Source: Aquirufa lenticrescens (GTDB lineage Bacteria; Bacteroidota; Bacteroidia; Cytophagales; Spirosomataceae). Taken from it: a stretch of DNA of 64,000 nt. Location of the stretch: positions 1 through 64,000 of the forward strand of contig NZ_CP049834.1 of NCBI RefSeq assembly GCF_019916085.1. The letters are read 5' to 3'. A program made the position numbers and the translations under genes. Under the pieces are notes generated by a model that was not told the DNA's origin, made no database searches, and saw only the letters and a list, made by a program, of their open reading frames with translations. This document shows, piece by piece, positions 33,875 to 43,350 of this stretch (the stretch's first letter is position 1; each line of letters begins with the position of its first letter).

Positions 33875-35956
33875 TTACTTGAAGCCTTCTATCTTTACTT
33901 TCCAGCTTTGTGGAAAACCAGAAAAGGAAGGATTCCCTATCTGACCTTGTGCCATCCAAGCTAAAGTGGACAATAATCCACCGTTTCCTGGCATATACAA
34001 CCTCAAACGCTTATCTTGAAAGTTGTGGCCATTGTTTAAATAAGTATTCTTTTGAACCGATTTCAATAAGTAATCTACCGCCCTTTCTGAATCATGTAAA
34101 CGTAATGCGGTCATAGCTAATAAAGGGTAATCCCACCCCCAAGTACTTTCCCAATTCCATACTTTATCTATTTTTTGTAAGGTAGCGCGCATTTTAATTG
34201 GATCCGTAGAAGGTAGCGGTTCTACCATTCCCATCGCCCCCGCTATTGCGGGATGATCTGAAATAAATTTAGGATTTTTGTAGGTATCACCATATCCTTC
34301 TGCTGCTTGGTAGATACCCGCCTGTTCCGGAAGAGCCGGAAAATGACTTAAGATATGAACCCATTTTTTATTAGGTAGTTTTCCTATAGTTTTTCGCCAT
34401 TCTTGTGCAATTCGCAAACCCTGGTACCAATAAGCTAACTCCAATGGTGCATTATAGGTCGTAGAAAATGGAAGCGATTCCTGGGCTGGAATAAAGCCTG
34501 GCCCTAAACGATAAACGTTTCGAAGAGAATCCCAGGACAACAAATCCTCCATCGCAAATGCCGTTTCCTCCACTAAATAGTGGTATTTCTCTTGAAATGA
34601 TATAGGCTTTCTTTTTGCTATCACATCCAACATATCAATAATATGAGGTTGTTGCCAAAGTAAAAAAGATCCCACAGAAGAGGGCGACTCTCCCCCATCC
34701 GGATCCGTCATTTTTTGCCATCTAACACCTCTTAATCCTTGTCTCTGGGCTAACTCTTTCGCGGCCTTGAAATTTCGTTCATACCAAGGCAAGACTTTCT
34801 CTAGGTACTCCACCTTATTCCAATAAGCAAAGTGCATTAAATGCCACCAGGTCATTTCCAAATGCGGACGTCCAAACCAGGAATTATACACCAATCCAGT
34901 TTCTTGAGGGGGCTCATTGCTGGAAGATTGAACTTTTGCCAAATACATACTAAGCACCATTCGCCGTTCTAATTCTTTGGCTCGTTGATCCTTCACCTGC
35001 CCAAAATCAATCATTCCTCCTTTGGTCCAATAATGTTCCCACTCTTTTCTTCCCTTCAAACGCGCAGCCATGAACTTGCTAAATCTAACCTCACCAAATC
35101 CAATCGCCATTTCAACCTGAGCTGATTGATTTGCTTTAATCTCAAACATGTGAGCACCTAAATTCCGAACTTGAATGGCCTCATTAGCTTGTATAGTCAC
35201 AGGGTAAAGTAATGAATCAATTTGATGGTGAAATATCACTTTCTGAAGTAAGGAATCAGAAAGAAAGGATTTGTGTTTTTCCGGAAAAGCATCGGTAACC
35301 CCTTCGTCTAAAAATTGCTGTGAGGGAAAAGGAAAATCTAATTGAAAACTTAATCGACCTGAAACAAGTAAGGGCGATTCAACATTCGTATAGATTATAT
35401 CTTCTTGAGGGTCAGAAAATGTAAACACCTTAACAGGAACCCCTTCCACTGAAAATGAAGATTGAATTTCTCCTCTGTAAGGATTTAAAATTTGTTTTAT
35501 ATCCTTTATATCTTTCAAGGAAGCCAATGATCCATTAGAAAGCATTATACGAAAACCCCAATGACCCAAATGAATTCGATGGGGATTCGCTCTGAAATAA
35601 TCTGTTGCGGCATCTTTTCGGGCATTTTTATGCGCTTGCAAGGCATAAGTCATGGGTCTACCAGCATAATTTTCAGTGCGGTAAGTTTCGGAACGCTGAA
35701 AGTTTTCTGGGTTGGAGAAAGAATGCCAGGACCAAGAACTTTGAGTACCTAAGGGAATACCTTTTGCATAATAAGCAGGAAAGGTTTGCAAACCTGTTGC
35801 ATCGACTGTGAAGGCAAAATGCCCATTTCCTACTGACAAGGAAGATAAAGTATCTAAAGTATAATTATATACTTTATGCCGTTCTATTACCTCTTTCCGA
35901 TCTATTTTTTGCGCAAAAACAGCCACGGAAAGAAATAATAGCAGCAGAACCCTCAT
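33875..35956 (-). CDS. Six-hairpin glycosidase-like protein, exported
   Basis: A 693-residue secreted enzyme: signal peptide (RVLLLLFLSVAVFAQ), an N-terminal beta-sandwich (about 20-290, SLSVGNGHFAFTVDATGL is the GH65/GH95-like opening) and an (alpha/alpha)6 barrel (about 320-660: NSWFGRPHLEMTWWHLMHFAYW, ESTWGWDYPLLAMTALRL). The catalytic acid is not certain; the Glu in HLEMTWWH is a candidate. It starts at the base next to the stop of a GH105/88 gene, after rhaM, so it probably acts on rhamnose-rich or pectic glycans. I cannot assign a GH family with confidence. Confidence 0.65.
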   Translation of the reverse strand: MRVLLLLFLSVAVFAQKIDRKEVIERHKVYNYTLDTLSSLSVGNGHFAFTVDATGLQTFPAYYAKGIPLGTQSSWSWHSFSNPENFQRSETYRTENYAGRPMTYALQAHKNARKDAATDYFRANPHRIHLGHWGFRIMLSNGSLASLKDIKDIKQILNPYRGEIQSSFSVEGVPVKVFTFSDPQEDIIYTNVESPLLVSGRLSFQLDFPFPSQQFLDEGVTDAFPEKHKSFLSDSLLQKVIFHHQIDSLLYPVTIQANEAIQVRNLGAHMFEIKANQSAQVEMAIGFGEVRFSKFMAARLKGRKEWEHYWTKGGMIDFGQVKDQRAKELERRMVLSMYLAKVQSSSNEPPQETGLVYNSWFGRPHLEMTWWHLMHFAYWNKVEYLEKVLPWYERNFKAAKELAQRQGLRGVRWQKMTDPDGGESPSSVGSFLLWQQPHIIDMLDVIAKRKPISFQEKYHYLVEETAFAMEDLLSWDSLRNVYRLGPGFIPAQESLPFSTTYNAPLELAYWYQGLRIAQEWRKTIGKLPNKKWVHILSHFPALPEQAGIYQAAEGYGDTYKNPKFISDHPAIAGAMGMVEPLPSTDPIKMRATLQKIDKVWNWESTWGWDYPLLAMTALRLHDSERAVDYLLKSVQKNTYLNNGHNFQDKRLRLYMPGNGGLLSTLAWMAQGQIGNPSFSGFPQSWKVKIEGFK

Positions 35957-37048
35957 TTATTTTGCTTTTAAAATTTCCGATCCAGCTAATAAATAACATC
36001 CTGCACCAAAATCCTCGAAGTTAGGCACAGATGTCTTAGTCACAGGTTGACCATCTTTAGGTTCCTTACCTGTTCCTTGCACATAAGCTAAAAAACCATT
36101 GGGTTGAACACAGGAATCAATGGCTTTCCAACCCTTATCAACTGACTTCTGGTATTTCGATGCAGGCAATAAACCTGAGCGAATTCCCCAAGCCATCCCG
36201 TAAACAAATAAAGAAGTACCCGTCAATTCAGGTCCACCATAATTGGATTCATCCATCAAACTGACATTGTAAAAGCCATCTTTACGCTGTAAAGGCAATA
36301 AAGCAGCCGCAAGATCTTGGAAATCTTTCACATACTCGGCTCTGTGGGGTGCATTGGCAGGCATTAGATCCAACGTTCTCGCTAATGCCGCAAAAACCCA
36401 TCCATTACCTCTGGACCAATAACAATTCGTACCATTCGGTTCTTTGTAGGGAGGAATGAAGTCTTTGTCTCTCCACCACAAATGCTCCTGCTGGTTATAT
36501 AGTTTAGCTTTCGTATCCGCATACAAATCATGCATTTTAGTAAAATACTTATCCTCTTTAAAACGAACGCCTAAACGGGTGTAAACAGGCATACTCATTT
36601 GAAGGCAATCAATCCAAGACCAATCATTCGACTTATCAGTCGCAACCATATTATCAATATTCTCTTTAATGGGTTTGATGCGAGCAGAATCAGCTTTCAA
36701 GTCGAATAAGTCCAAATAAACCTGCCCACAGGCTTGATCATCCGCATTTCTTGTCTTAAGGCCATTGCGCAAGGACCAATGATGAAATTCACCCCAATCT
36801 TCCATATATTTTAAATCAGAGGCACGCGGATCTAGTTTATACAATTCCATTAAGCCCTCATAAAAGACGGCACGCGTCCAAATATTGGAAGGGCGAGTCT
36901 TGTCTGGACTCACTATTACTTTCGTCACATCTGGCCAAACACTTTGGAAATACGATTTAGCTACATGCATATGTTGCAAGACCTGAGTGCGATCCGGCTT
37001 TGCAGCGAAAATACTGAATGGTAATAATAGAAAGAGTAATTTCTTCAT
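35957..37048 (-). CDS. GH105/GH88 unsaturated glycuronyl hydrolase, exported
   Basis: Predicted to remove 4,5-unsaturated uronic acid from the ends of lyase-cut rhamnogalacturonan oligosaccharides. 363 residues from the ATG at 37048: this start has a signal peptide (KKLLFLLLPFSIFAA) and overlaps the rhaM stop as ATGA, whereas a start at 37138 would add thirty residues encoded antiparallel to nothing known. The (alpha/alpha)6 fold shows NWSWIDCLQMSMPVYTRLG (catalytic Asp), YWSRGNGWVFAALARTLDLMP and ELTGTSLFVYGMAWGIRSG. Middle gene of the rhaM cluster. Confidence 0.85.
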   Translation of the reverse strand: MKKLLFLLLPFSIFAAKPDRTQVLQHMHVAKSYFQSVWPDVTKVIVSPDKTRPSNIWTRAVFYEGLMELYKLDPRASDLKYMEDWGEFHHWSLRNGLKTRNADDQACGQVYLDLFDLKADSARIKPIKENIDNMVATDKSNDWSWIDCLQMSMPVYTRLGVRFKEDKYFTKMHDLYADTKAKLYNQQEHLWWRDKDFIPPYKEPNGTNCYWSRGNGWVFAALARTLDLMPANAPHRAEYVKDFQDLAAALLPLQRKDGFYNVSLMDESNYGGPELTGTSLFVYGMAWGIRSGLLPASKYQKSVDKGWKAIDSCVQPNGFLAYVQGTGKEPKDGQPVTKTSVPNFEDFGAGCYLLAGSEILKAK

Positions 37049-37362
37049 CAGGCGAAATAAAAGACAGGTGTTAAATCGATAGCAACGGGTGAATGATCTG
37101 GATTCGTCTCCATAATATCTGCCATATAGGCCCACCACTTTTTCATTACTTCCTGAGCCGGAAGCGAATCGAGTGTAGATAAATCTGGGGCTTCCAAATA
37201 GCCAAAAAGCGTACGGGTACTTTCATCCAAGAAGATGGAATAGTTTTGGATACCTACCTGATGCAATAAAACCCCTAATTCAGGCCATATTTCATCATGT
37301 CTCTTTTTGTATTCTGCCGAATGACCCGGCAGCAAATACATTTTAAACGCCTTTCGCTGCAT
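37048..37362 (-). CDS. rhaM: L-rhamnose mutarotase
   Basis: Interconverts alpha- and beta-L-rhamnose, 104 residues, the family's usual length. It has FKMYLLPGHSAEYKKRHDEIWPEL (catalytic His/Tyr region), the QNYSIFLDESTRTLFGYLEA strand pair and the C-terminal …KKWWAYMADIMETNPDHSP motif. It starts the minus-strand cluster with a GH105/88 enzyme (ATGA overlap) and a six-hairpin glycosidase, so it should process rhamnose released by them. No rhamnose kinase, isomerase or transporter is adjacent. Confidence 0.93.
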   Translation of the reverse strand: MQRKAFKMYLLPGHSAEYKKRHDEIWPELGVLLHQVGIQNYSIFLDESTRTLFGYLEAPDLSTLDSLPAQEVMKKWWAYMADIMETNPDHSPVAIDLTPVFYFA

Positions 37363-37401
37363 AAGAATTGATTTCTTATAGAAGACGGAATCGAGTTAAT
37401 T

Positions 37402-38415
37402 TTACTTAGAAATTCGTTCTGTAAATGCTTGCAAAGCTGCATCATCAAAACCTAAATGAGTCACAAAACGAACATAAGTAGGACCAAAGGGAGCACAATA
37501 AATACCCAATTCCTTTAATTCAGCCACTTTATCTACTGAAGCTATTCCCGCTTGTAATTCTAAAATGACAATATTAGTTGACACGGGAAGAATGGCTTTC
37601 ACCCAAGGGAGTTTCTCACAAACGGAGGCAATGACTCTTGCGCGTGCGTGATCTTCTTTCAAACGGTCTACTTGGTTATCTAAGGCGTAAATTCCGGCCG
37701 CAGCTAATAATCCCGCTTGTCTCCATCCTCCTCCTAGACGCTTTCTAACACGCCTAGCCTTCTTAATAAAGTCTTTAGAACCGACAAGAATGGAACCGAT
37801 GGGTGCCCCTAAACCCTTAGACAAACAAATGGAGATCGTATCAAACCAATTGCCAAATTGGGCAGGAGTTTGACCCGTTTCCACAATGGCATTGAAAATA
37901 CGCGCGCCATCTAAATGCAGAGATAGGTTTATAGAACGACAAAAATCAGAAATTTCCTGTAAAGCTTCTGATGTATAAATACTTCCTCCGCCTTTATTTA
38001 CGGTATTTTCTAAACTGACTAATCTACTCTCACAGGCATGAATATCATCAGGCGAAATGGCTGAACGGATTTGGGAAACTGTCAAACGACCTAAATCCCC
38101 TTTCAATAATTTAACAGAGGCTCCTGCGTTCGCCATAATTCCTCCCCCCTCGTATAAGTAAATATGAGAAAGTTCGTCGCAAATAACCTCTTGACCTTTG
38201 GAAACATGAACTGAAATCGCAATCTGGTTTGATTGAGTTCCGGAAACACAGAAAAGTGCGGCTTCCTTATTGAATAATTTCGCCACCTTATGCTCCAAGG
38301 TATTTACCGTAGGATCCTCACCAAACACATCATCGCCTAGAGATGCGGAAAACATCGCCTCGCGCATTCCAGGAGTTGGTAAAGTAAAGGTATCGCTACG
38401 TAATTCAATCTTCAT
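37402..38415 (-). CDS. ltaE: Low-specificity L-threonine aldolase
   Basis: PLP enzyme splitting threonine or allo-threonine to glycine and acetaldehyde. 337 residues: N-terminal IELRSDTFTLPTPGMREAM, the HIYLYEGGG stretch near 84-92, NTVNKGGGSIY (about 132-142), LHLDGARIFNA (PLP Asp region, about 165-175) and the Schiff-base lysine in ISICLSKGLGAPIGS near Lys 203. It lies one base after DUF5916, probably at the end of the rsmI transcript. Confidence 0.93.
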   Translation of the reverse strand: MKIELRSDTFTLPTPGMREAMFSASLGDDVFGEDPTVNTLEHKVAKLFNKEAALFCVSGTQSNQIAISVHVSKGQEVICDELSHIYLYEGGGIMANAGASVKLLKGDLGRLTVSQIRSAISPDDIHACESRLVSLENTVNKGGGSIYTSEALQEISDFCRSINLSLHLDGARIFNAIVETGQTPAQFGNWFDTISICLSKGLGAPIGSILVGSKDFIKKARRVRKRLGGGWRQAGLLAAAGIYALDNQVDRLKEDHARARVIASVCEKLPWVKAILPVSTNIVILELQAGIASVDKVAELKELGIYCAPFGPTYVRFVTHLGFDDAALQAFTERISK

Positions 38416-38416
38416 A

Positions 38417-40609
38417 TTAAAACTGCTTTAAGTAAGACAATTTAGCTAAAAAACTTTGTTGCTTCTGCTGGGTGCTATCCATGCCTTGAAAATTTAAGGT
38501 ATTAAATACGAGGTAAACATAAGATAAAGGCTGGTATTCCCAGGCCAATCGCATATTCACCGAATTCAAGTTATCTGTTGTATTTTTCTGGTAAAAGCCT
38601 ATTAATTGCAAACGCGGATTGATGGCCATTCGAGTCTCCAAAATCAATAAGTTGACTTCTTTCGTCTCACGAGCGACACCTACGTTCTCAAATTTGCTCC
38701 AGTTCCATGATAAGCCCAAATTCACATGGGGCATTGGCGCTAACCGAAACTTAGAATCAATCATTTGTAATGTTCCATCAAAAAATCCTCCCCAACCATA
38801 TTCAGTAGAACCAGAATATTTAGCACTTGGATCACTCGCTAAGAAAAATCCTTTTCTAAAATACTGGTAGTTTCCTGGTTGAATGCGAATACCTACCGGG
38901 TTAAATTCATCTTCCAAGTTCTGAACGCTGCCATCAATATAAGCGCCAATGATACCCCCATTCTGCAGATTAAACCATAATGGGCCAGATACCAGTTTTT
39001 GTTCCACAATATTTCCTGTCTTCAAACTATGGTATACTTCGGTATAAACTCCCGGTTGCCAAAATCGAATAAATTTAGGCAGCCATTTCCCGCGCACATT
39101 AAAATCGAATCCTTGAGAATTAGATAATACATTTTTCCTGGAAACAAATCCCATTTCAGGATTGTAATCATCCGAAACTAAAGTATGCGTCCAATATAGG
39201 GTGACTAAATTATCTTTGTACAAAAATTGACCATACTCCGCAAATCCCTGTTTACTATTCTGCGAATCCTGCGTCATAGTACCCATTCCACTAAAAGAGA
39301 ATTTATCATTGAAGCGAATAAAGGCATCTACCGCCCCAGTTGTGGCGACGTTTGAGGGGGAAGATTTAGTCGTAACAATCGCTCCTACCCTATTTTGTTT
39401 GCCAAAATTCTCGGAATAACGACCCACCAAAAAATTAGTAAATGGATCACCATCTCCCTCGCCTTGCCGCATATAAATTCCTCCAAAATTTCTTTTCTCA
39501 GAACGATAAACAAACCGAGTTCCTGCAGTAATGGCAATGGGATTTACATTTTGATCTAAACCTATCGTACGACTAAAGAAGGGCTGAATGTACATCGAAC
39601 CGCCTACCACTTCACTAACAGGGGCTAAACCTGCTGAAAAAAGCGAGGCATTCTCTAAGAAAAACTGACGACGCTCCGGGAAGAATACAGAAAAACGAGA
39701 GATGTTATTTACCTGTCTATCCACATCTGCTTGCGCAAAATCCGTATTGAAGGTAAAGTCCATCACGGAGGTAGGACTGATTGCCCACTTAATTTCGCCA
39801 CCTAATTTTAATTCCGAGGTATTGGAATTCCCTATTTCTGTGCCTTCCGAATTCTTCGAAACCTGCAAGAGGTAGGGAACAAATCGAATGTTAGTAGAAG
39901 TGGGTGGCGGCGGAATAATCCCCGTTAATTTGCCCGCGTAGTCCATGCGCAATGGAGTCATCGAACGAGGATGTGGCGACCAAACCGATAATTCATTGCT
40001 AGAACGTCGCAAACGAAAGAAATTAATTCCCCAATCTTGGGCTTTTATACCATCTGTTTTAGGATAACGTAAGGTCTGCCAAGGTATCGCAAACTCAGCT
40101 ACCCAGGAAGAATCTGAACGATGTGTTCTCACCCGATACAATCCATCCCAATCCACATCATATTGACGATCATCAAAGGCTAATAAATCACGTTGAGCAC
40201 CATAGGAATTAGTCTCCAAAACAATGGCATTCCGTTTATCATTAAATCCGTCAATCGAAACACCAAATGTTTCATTTTCATCAAAATCAAAATCGCGCTT
40301 CAAATTAGGAGCACGATACGAATTCTTCCCTATGCTATCATGCATGATAGCCGCCACATACAGAAATTGCTGATTGTAAAGTAGTTTAACGGTCGAATTG
40401 AAAGACGCCTTTCGTCCTTGAAAAGGTTCTACCTGAAAGTCCAAATTCACCAAAGGAGCCTTTGCCCATTCAGCTTCATCTAAATGTCCATCCGCTTTCA
40501 AGAGGCGTTCTATCTTTAACGGCTGAAATTCCTTCCGCTGTTCTAAAGGCTTAAATACCTCTTGGGAGTAGCCGCAAAAGGAGATGAAGAGTAAGAGGTA
40601 AAAACGCAT
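38417..40609 (-). CDS. DUF5916 protein with CBM9-like N-terminus
   Basis: A 730-residue secreted envelope protein: signal peptide, a carbohydrate-binding family 9-like domain (about 30-230: KADGHLDEAEWAKAPLVNLDFQVEPFQG…) and a large C-terminal part (about 240-730) with repeated strands ending in aromatic residues (LSYLKQF at the extreme C-terminus, the outer-membrane insertion pattern). I recognise this as the DUF5916 architecture. It begins beside the DUF4105 stop. Related proteins are widespread in Bacteroidota; no enzymatic role is shown. Confidence 0.82.
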   Translation of the reverse strand: MRFYLLLFISFCGYSQEVFKPLEQRKEFQPLKIERLLKADGHLDEAEWAKAPLVNLDFQVEPFQGRKASFNSTVKLLYNQQFLYVAAIMHDSIGKNSYRAPNLKRDFDFDENETFGVSIDGFNDKRNAIVLETNSYGAQRDLLAFDDRQYDVDWDGLYRVRTHRSDSSWVAEFAIPWQTLRYPKTDGIKAQDWGINFFRLRRSSNELSVWSPHPRSMTPLRMDYAGKLTGIIPPPPTSTNIRFVPYLLQVSKNSEGTEIGNSNTSELKLGGEIKWAISPTSVMDFTFNTDFAQADVDRQVNNISRFSVFFPERRQFFLENASLFSAGLAPVSEVVGGSMYIQPFFSRTIGLDQNVNPIAITAGTRFVYRSEKRNFGGIYMRQGEGDGDPFTNFLVGRYSENFGKQNRVGAIVTTKSSPSNVATTGAVDAFIRFNDKFSFSGMGTMTQDSQNSKQGFAEYGQFLYKDNLVTLYWTHTLVSDDYNPEMGFVSRKNVLSNSQGFDFNVRGKWLPKFIRFWQPGVYTEVYHSLKTGNIVEQKLVSGPLWFNLQNGGIIGAYIDGSVQNLEDEFNPVGIRIQPGNYQYFRKGFFLASDPSAKYSGSTEYGWGGFFDGTLQMIDSKFRLAPMPHVNLGLSWNWSKFENVGVARETKEVNLLILETRMAINPRLQLIGFYQKNTTDNLNSVNMRLAWEYQPLSYVYLVFNTLNFQGMDSTQQKQQSFLAKLSYLKQF

Positions 40610-41713
40610 TTATTTTTTGATGAAGGATAAATAGCACACGCGAATAAAAATAGGCAATCCGACCAATACCATGGGAGCGAATTGAATACCAGACCAAATA
40701 AGCCCGATAAAACACAAAATGCTGATGATTTGCAGGTATTTTTTCCATTTCAACGGATCCTTTGCAAACCAAATCACTAGAGGGAAATTCAATGGAAACA
40801 ACATCAACGATGCCGGATTCCATGCCATCACCTCATGGTTAGTGGCAGTACCTAAAAAGAAGATGAACCAAGCTAAAATTCCGATTACAGAAAACAAAGC
40901 CACATCTGCAGCATATGAAAATCGTTTTTTATAGGTCGTTAACCCTACTAATACGATTAAAACACCTAAAATCACATAAGGTCCAGTGAAATCAAAACCT
41001 GCTTTATCTGACACTTCAGCATCAAATAACGTAACTGGGTTAGCCGAAAGTCCTTTGGCCAGATTAGTAGCAGACGCTAAATTATCCGGCAAATAACACG
41101 CTTGAGACGCATCAGTTTTAACGTTCGAAGGAATCCCCAAGGCTAAATTCATCCCTACAGTCACATATGAATTAGACTCCAGGTATTTATTCATCCAATC
41201 ACGGTAAGATTTACCTTCCAGAGATGGGATCTGATTCCAGGTGTATTTCCCAGGTGCATTACGCTCAATCATATCGCGAATCCGCGTAGAGCAATTGTCA
41301 TAGAAAAATTTATAGGCATACTCCCTATTTTCAGGCAAAAGGTTCTTTTCTAAGGCTTGGAAAATGGCATTTTTCTGAAGGGAATCGAGTTGTAATTTTT
41401 GAGCGATCATCCCACGCTTTTCGTATTGGGCATTGTAATTAAACTCATCCTGCATCGAATGAACAGAAATGGTATACGGCAGGGTCCCCATCAAGAATTT
41501 CAAATAGAAATTCTCCGTTTTAAAATCGAAAGTACCATAACTATAGGCCCGATCAATTCCATTCATCGGATCATTAACCCAGAGAATGGTATGGCCAAAA
41601 GCCGAATGCAATTCCTTGCCTGGTGCGACCGTCACTAAAACCACTTCTGCCTTAGAGCTCAACTGAGCCTTCGTAGCCAAAGAAATCAACAAGAATAAAA
41701 GGATCTTTTTCAT
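40610..41713 (-). CDS. DUF4105 membrane protein
   Basis: A 367-residue protein: signal peptide (KKILLFLLISLATKAQ), a DUF4105 domain in the periplasm (about 20-220, with GKELHSAFGHTILWVND, DNCSTRIRDMIE and GKSYRDWMN; the His and Cys look like an NlpC/papain-type pair), then about five membrane helices (about 250-360). The DUF4105 HSAFGH/DNCSTR pattern suggests an inactive or active papain-fold hydrolase, but this is inference. It starts next to the rsmI stop codon. Confidence 0.82.
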   Translation of the reverse strand: MKKILLFLLISLATKAQLSSKAEVVLVTVAPGKELHSAFGHTILWVNDPMNGIDRAYSYGTFDFKTENFYLKFLMGTLPYTISVHSMQDEFNYNAQYEKRGMIAQKLQLDSLQKNAIFQALEKNLLPENREYAYKFFYDNCSTRIRDMIERNAPGKYTWNQIPSLEGKSYRDWMNKYLESNSYVTVGMNLALGIPSNVKTDASQACYLPDNLASATNLAKGLSANPVTLFDAEVSDKAGFDFTGPYVILGVLIVLVGLTTYKKRFSYAADVALFSVIGILAWFIFFLGTATNHEVMAWNPASLMLFPLNFPLVIWFAKDPLKWKKYLQIISILCFIGLIWSGIQFAPMVLVGLPIFIRVCYLSFIKK

Positions 41714-42385
41714 CTATTTTCCAGCAATAACAATCACAATTTCACCTCTTACTTTATCCGGATGCGCCGTGAAATAAGCTAACACTTCTGTAGCTGTTCC
41801 TCGTATCATTTGTTCGTGCAGCTTACTTATCTCACGTCCCACCATAACTAATCGATCAGCCGAGATAAACTCAATTATTTGTTCCAATGCTTTCACTAAG
41901 CGATGCGGCGATTCATATAGAACAATCGTTCTATCTTCCTCTGCTAACGCCTTCCAGCGAGTTTGACGCCCTTTTTTATGAGGTAAAAAGCCTTCATAAA
42001 CGAAACGATCTGTAGGGAAACCGGAGTTCACTAAAGCAGGAACAAAGGCCGTTGCACCGGGTAATGATTCCACCTCAATGCCATTATCTACACATGCTTT
42101 CACTAGAAGATAACCTGGATCAGAGATACCTGGTGTTCCCGCATCAGAAATTAAGGCTAATGATTTACCTTCCTTTAACATCTTGATAACCCCCGGAACA
42201 CCGGTGTGTTCATTGTGGGCGTGGTGGGAATACAAAGGTTTGGAGATATTAAGATGCTTCAGTAATTGACCTGAATTGCGTGTATCTTCCGCTAAAATCC
42301 CGTCTACCTCTCCCAGTACCCGAATGGCACGCAGCGTGATATCTTCTAAATTCCCAATGGGGGTAGGTACGAGGTATAATTTCAT
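41714..42385 (-). CDS. rsmI: 16S rRNA (cytidine1402-2'-O)-methyltransferase RsmI
   Basis: SAM-dependent enzyme that 2'-O-methylates C1402 in the ribosomal P-site. 223 residues, TP (tetrapyrrole) methylase fold: LVPTPIGNLEDITLRAIRVL at the start, LAEDTRNSGQLLKHL (34-48), LISDAGTPGISDPGYLLV (about 78-95) and PGATAFVPALVNSGFPTDRFVYEGFLP. E. coli RsmI is about 286; the shorter form without the C-terminal extension is normal for Bacteroidota. First gene of a tight four-gene minus-strand run. Confidence 0.95.
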   Translation of the reverse strand: MKLYLVPTPIGNLEDITLRAIRVLGEVDGILAEDTRNSGQLLKHLNISKPLYSHHAHNEHTGVPGVIKMLKEGKSLALISDAGTPGISDPGYLLVKACVDNGIEVESLPGATAFVPALVNSGFPTDRFVYEGFLPHKKGRQTRWKALAEEDRTIVLYESPHRLVKALEQIIEFISADRLVMVGREISKLHEQMIRGTATEVLAYFTAHPDKVRGEIVIVIAGK

Positions 42386-42413
42386 TCCGAAATTTAATTA
42401 AATGACCTGAAAC

Positions 42414-42442
42414 AAAAAAAGCGAAACTTTCGTTTCGCTTTT
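42414..42442 (-). terminator. tRNA-Ser terminator
   Basis: GCGAAAC-TTTC-GTTTCGC stem (GAAA tetraloop on the minus strand) followed on the minus strand by a seven-T run, directly after the tRNA 3' end. Confidence 0.88.
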
Positions 42443-42447
42443 CGCTC

Positions 42448-42535
42448 TGGTAGAGAGTGAGGGATTCGAACCCCCGGACCTGTAACAGTCAACAGTTTTC
42501 AAGACTGCCGCAATCGACCACTCTGCCAACTCTCT
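42448..42535 (-). tRNA. tRNA-Ser (anticodon TGA)
   Basis: 88 bases including an encoded CCA. Acceptor AGAGAGT/ACTCTCT, anticodon arm GCAGT-CTTGAAA-ACTGT with anticodon TGA, a long class II variable arm, and T-arm GGGGG-TTCGAAT-CCCTC. The discriminator base is A, whereas most bacterial serine tRNAs carry G. Confidence 0.93.
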
Positions 42536-42600
42536 GTCTCCTTAAGAGATTGCAAAAGTAAGGCGTTTTTCCAGATTTTGCAATACTCTTATTCAAAATT

Positions 42601-43350
42601 TTAGATAAAATTCAAGATATAATCTCTTTTCGCCTGAAAATCAAGGGCATCCGGAATCCAATTAATTTCAATTCCGGCCCGCTCCATTTTCCTAAAATAC
42701 GTCATTTGGCGTTTAGCAAACTGGTGAATCGCCGTTTCCAAGCCTTTTTCAAATTCCTCTTTGGTAATTATTCCCTCCACATAATTCACGATCCATTTAT
42801 ATTCCAAGCCCATCCAACGCAATTCTTCTGGATGGACCCCATCAAATAAAAGCTGCTGGACTTCTTCTAACATCCCCTCATTCAATCTAGCCTGAAAACG
42901 AGTACTTATTTTCTCTCTTCTCGTTTCAGTGGATGGGTTTAGGCCGAAAACGGTATACTTAAATTGAATGTCTAAAGGTTCAGACAAGAAATGAGGCACA
43001 TGGGAGAATTGGTAATTAGCTAACAAAGATTCTATATACAACCCTGTTCCGCCACAAAGTATGGGTTGTTTTCCTCTCGCAAAAACGTCGTTGATTGCAT
43101 CGAAAGCGGCCTTTTGGAAATGAGCAACGGAGAAAGCCTCTCCTATTTCATGGCTATCGATTAGATGATATGGGATGAAACCATATTCCTTTAAGTCTTT
43201 TCCGGTACCTATATCGAGGCGACGGTAAATTTGGCGGGAGTCTGCAGAAATGATTTCGCCATCTAAGGCGCACGCTAGTTCTACGGCTAATGCCGTTTTA
43301 CCACTAGCAGTAGGTCCCAATAAAACGATAAGCTTCTGATCAGTAGACAT
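42601..43350 (-). CDS. miaA: Short MiaA-like tRNA dimethylallyltransferase
   Basis: Predicted isopentenyl transfer from DMAPP to N6 of A37 in tRNAs reading UNN codons. 249 residues, about 55-60 fewer than usual. Core motifs are intact: Walker A GPTASGKT (12-19), ISADSRQIYRRLDIGTGK (34-51), HLID (62-65), GGTGLYIESLL (100-110), YKWIVNYVEG (184-193), FAKRQMTYFRK (211-221). What is missing is most of the insertion between GGTGLYI and the NxRxxxML-type helix (RFQARLNEGM, 151-160), including the usual HPND.RRI.RALE segment that contacts the anticodon stem-loop. It overlaps the upstream unknown gene by 11 bases. Confidence 0.85.
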   Translation of the reverse strand: MSTDQKLIVLLGPTASGKTALAVELACALDGEIISADSRQIYRRLDIGTGKDLKEYGFIPYHLIDSHEIGEAFSVAHFQKAAFDAINDVFARGKQPILCGGTGLYIESLLANYQFSHVPHFLSEPLDIQFKYTVFGLNPSTETRREKISTRFQARLNEGMLEEVQQLLFDGVHPEELRWMGLEYKWIVNYVEGIITKEEFEKGLETAIHQFAKRQMTYFRKMERAGIEINWIPDALDFQAKRDYILNFI

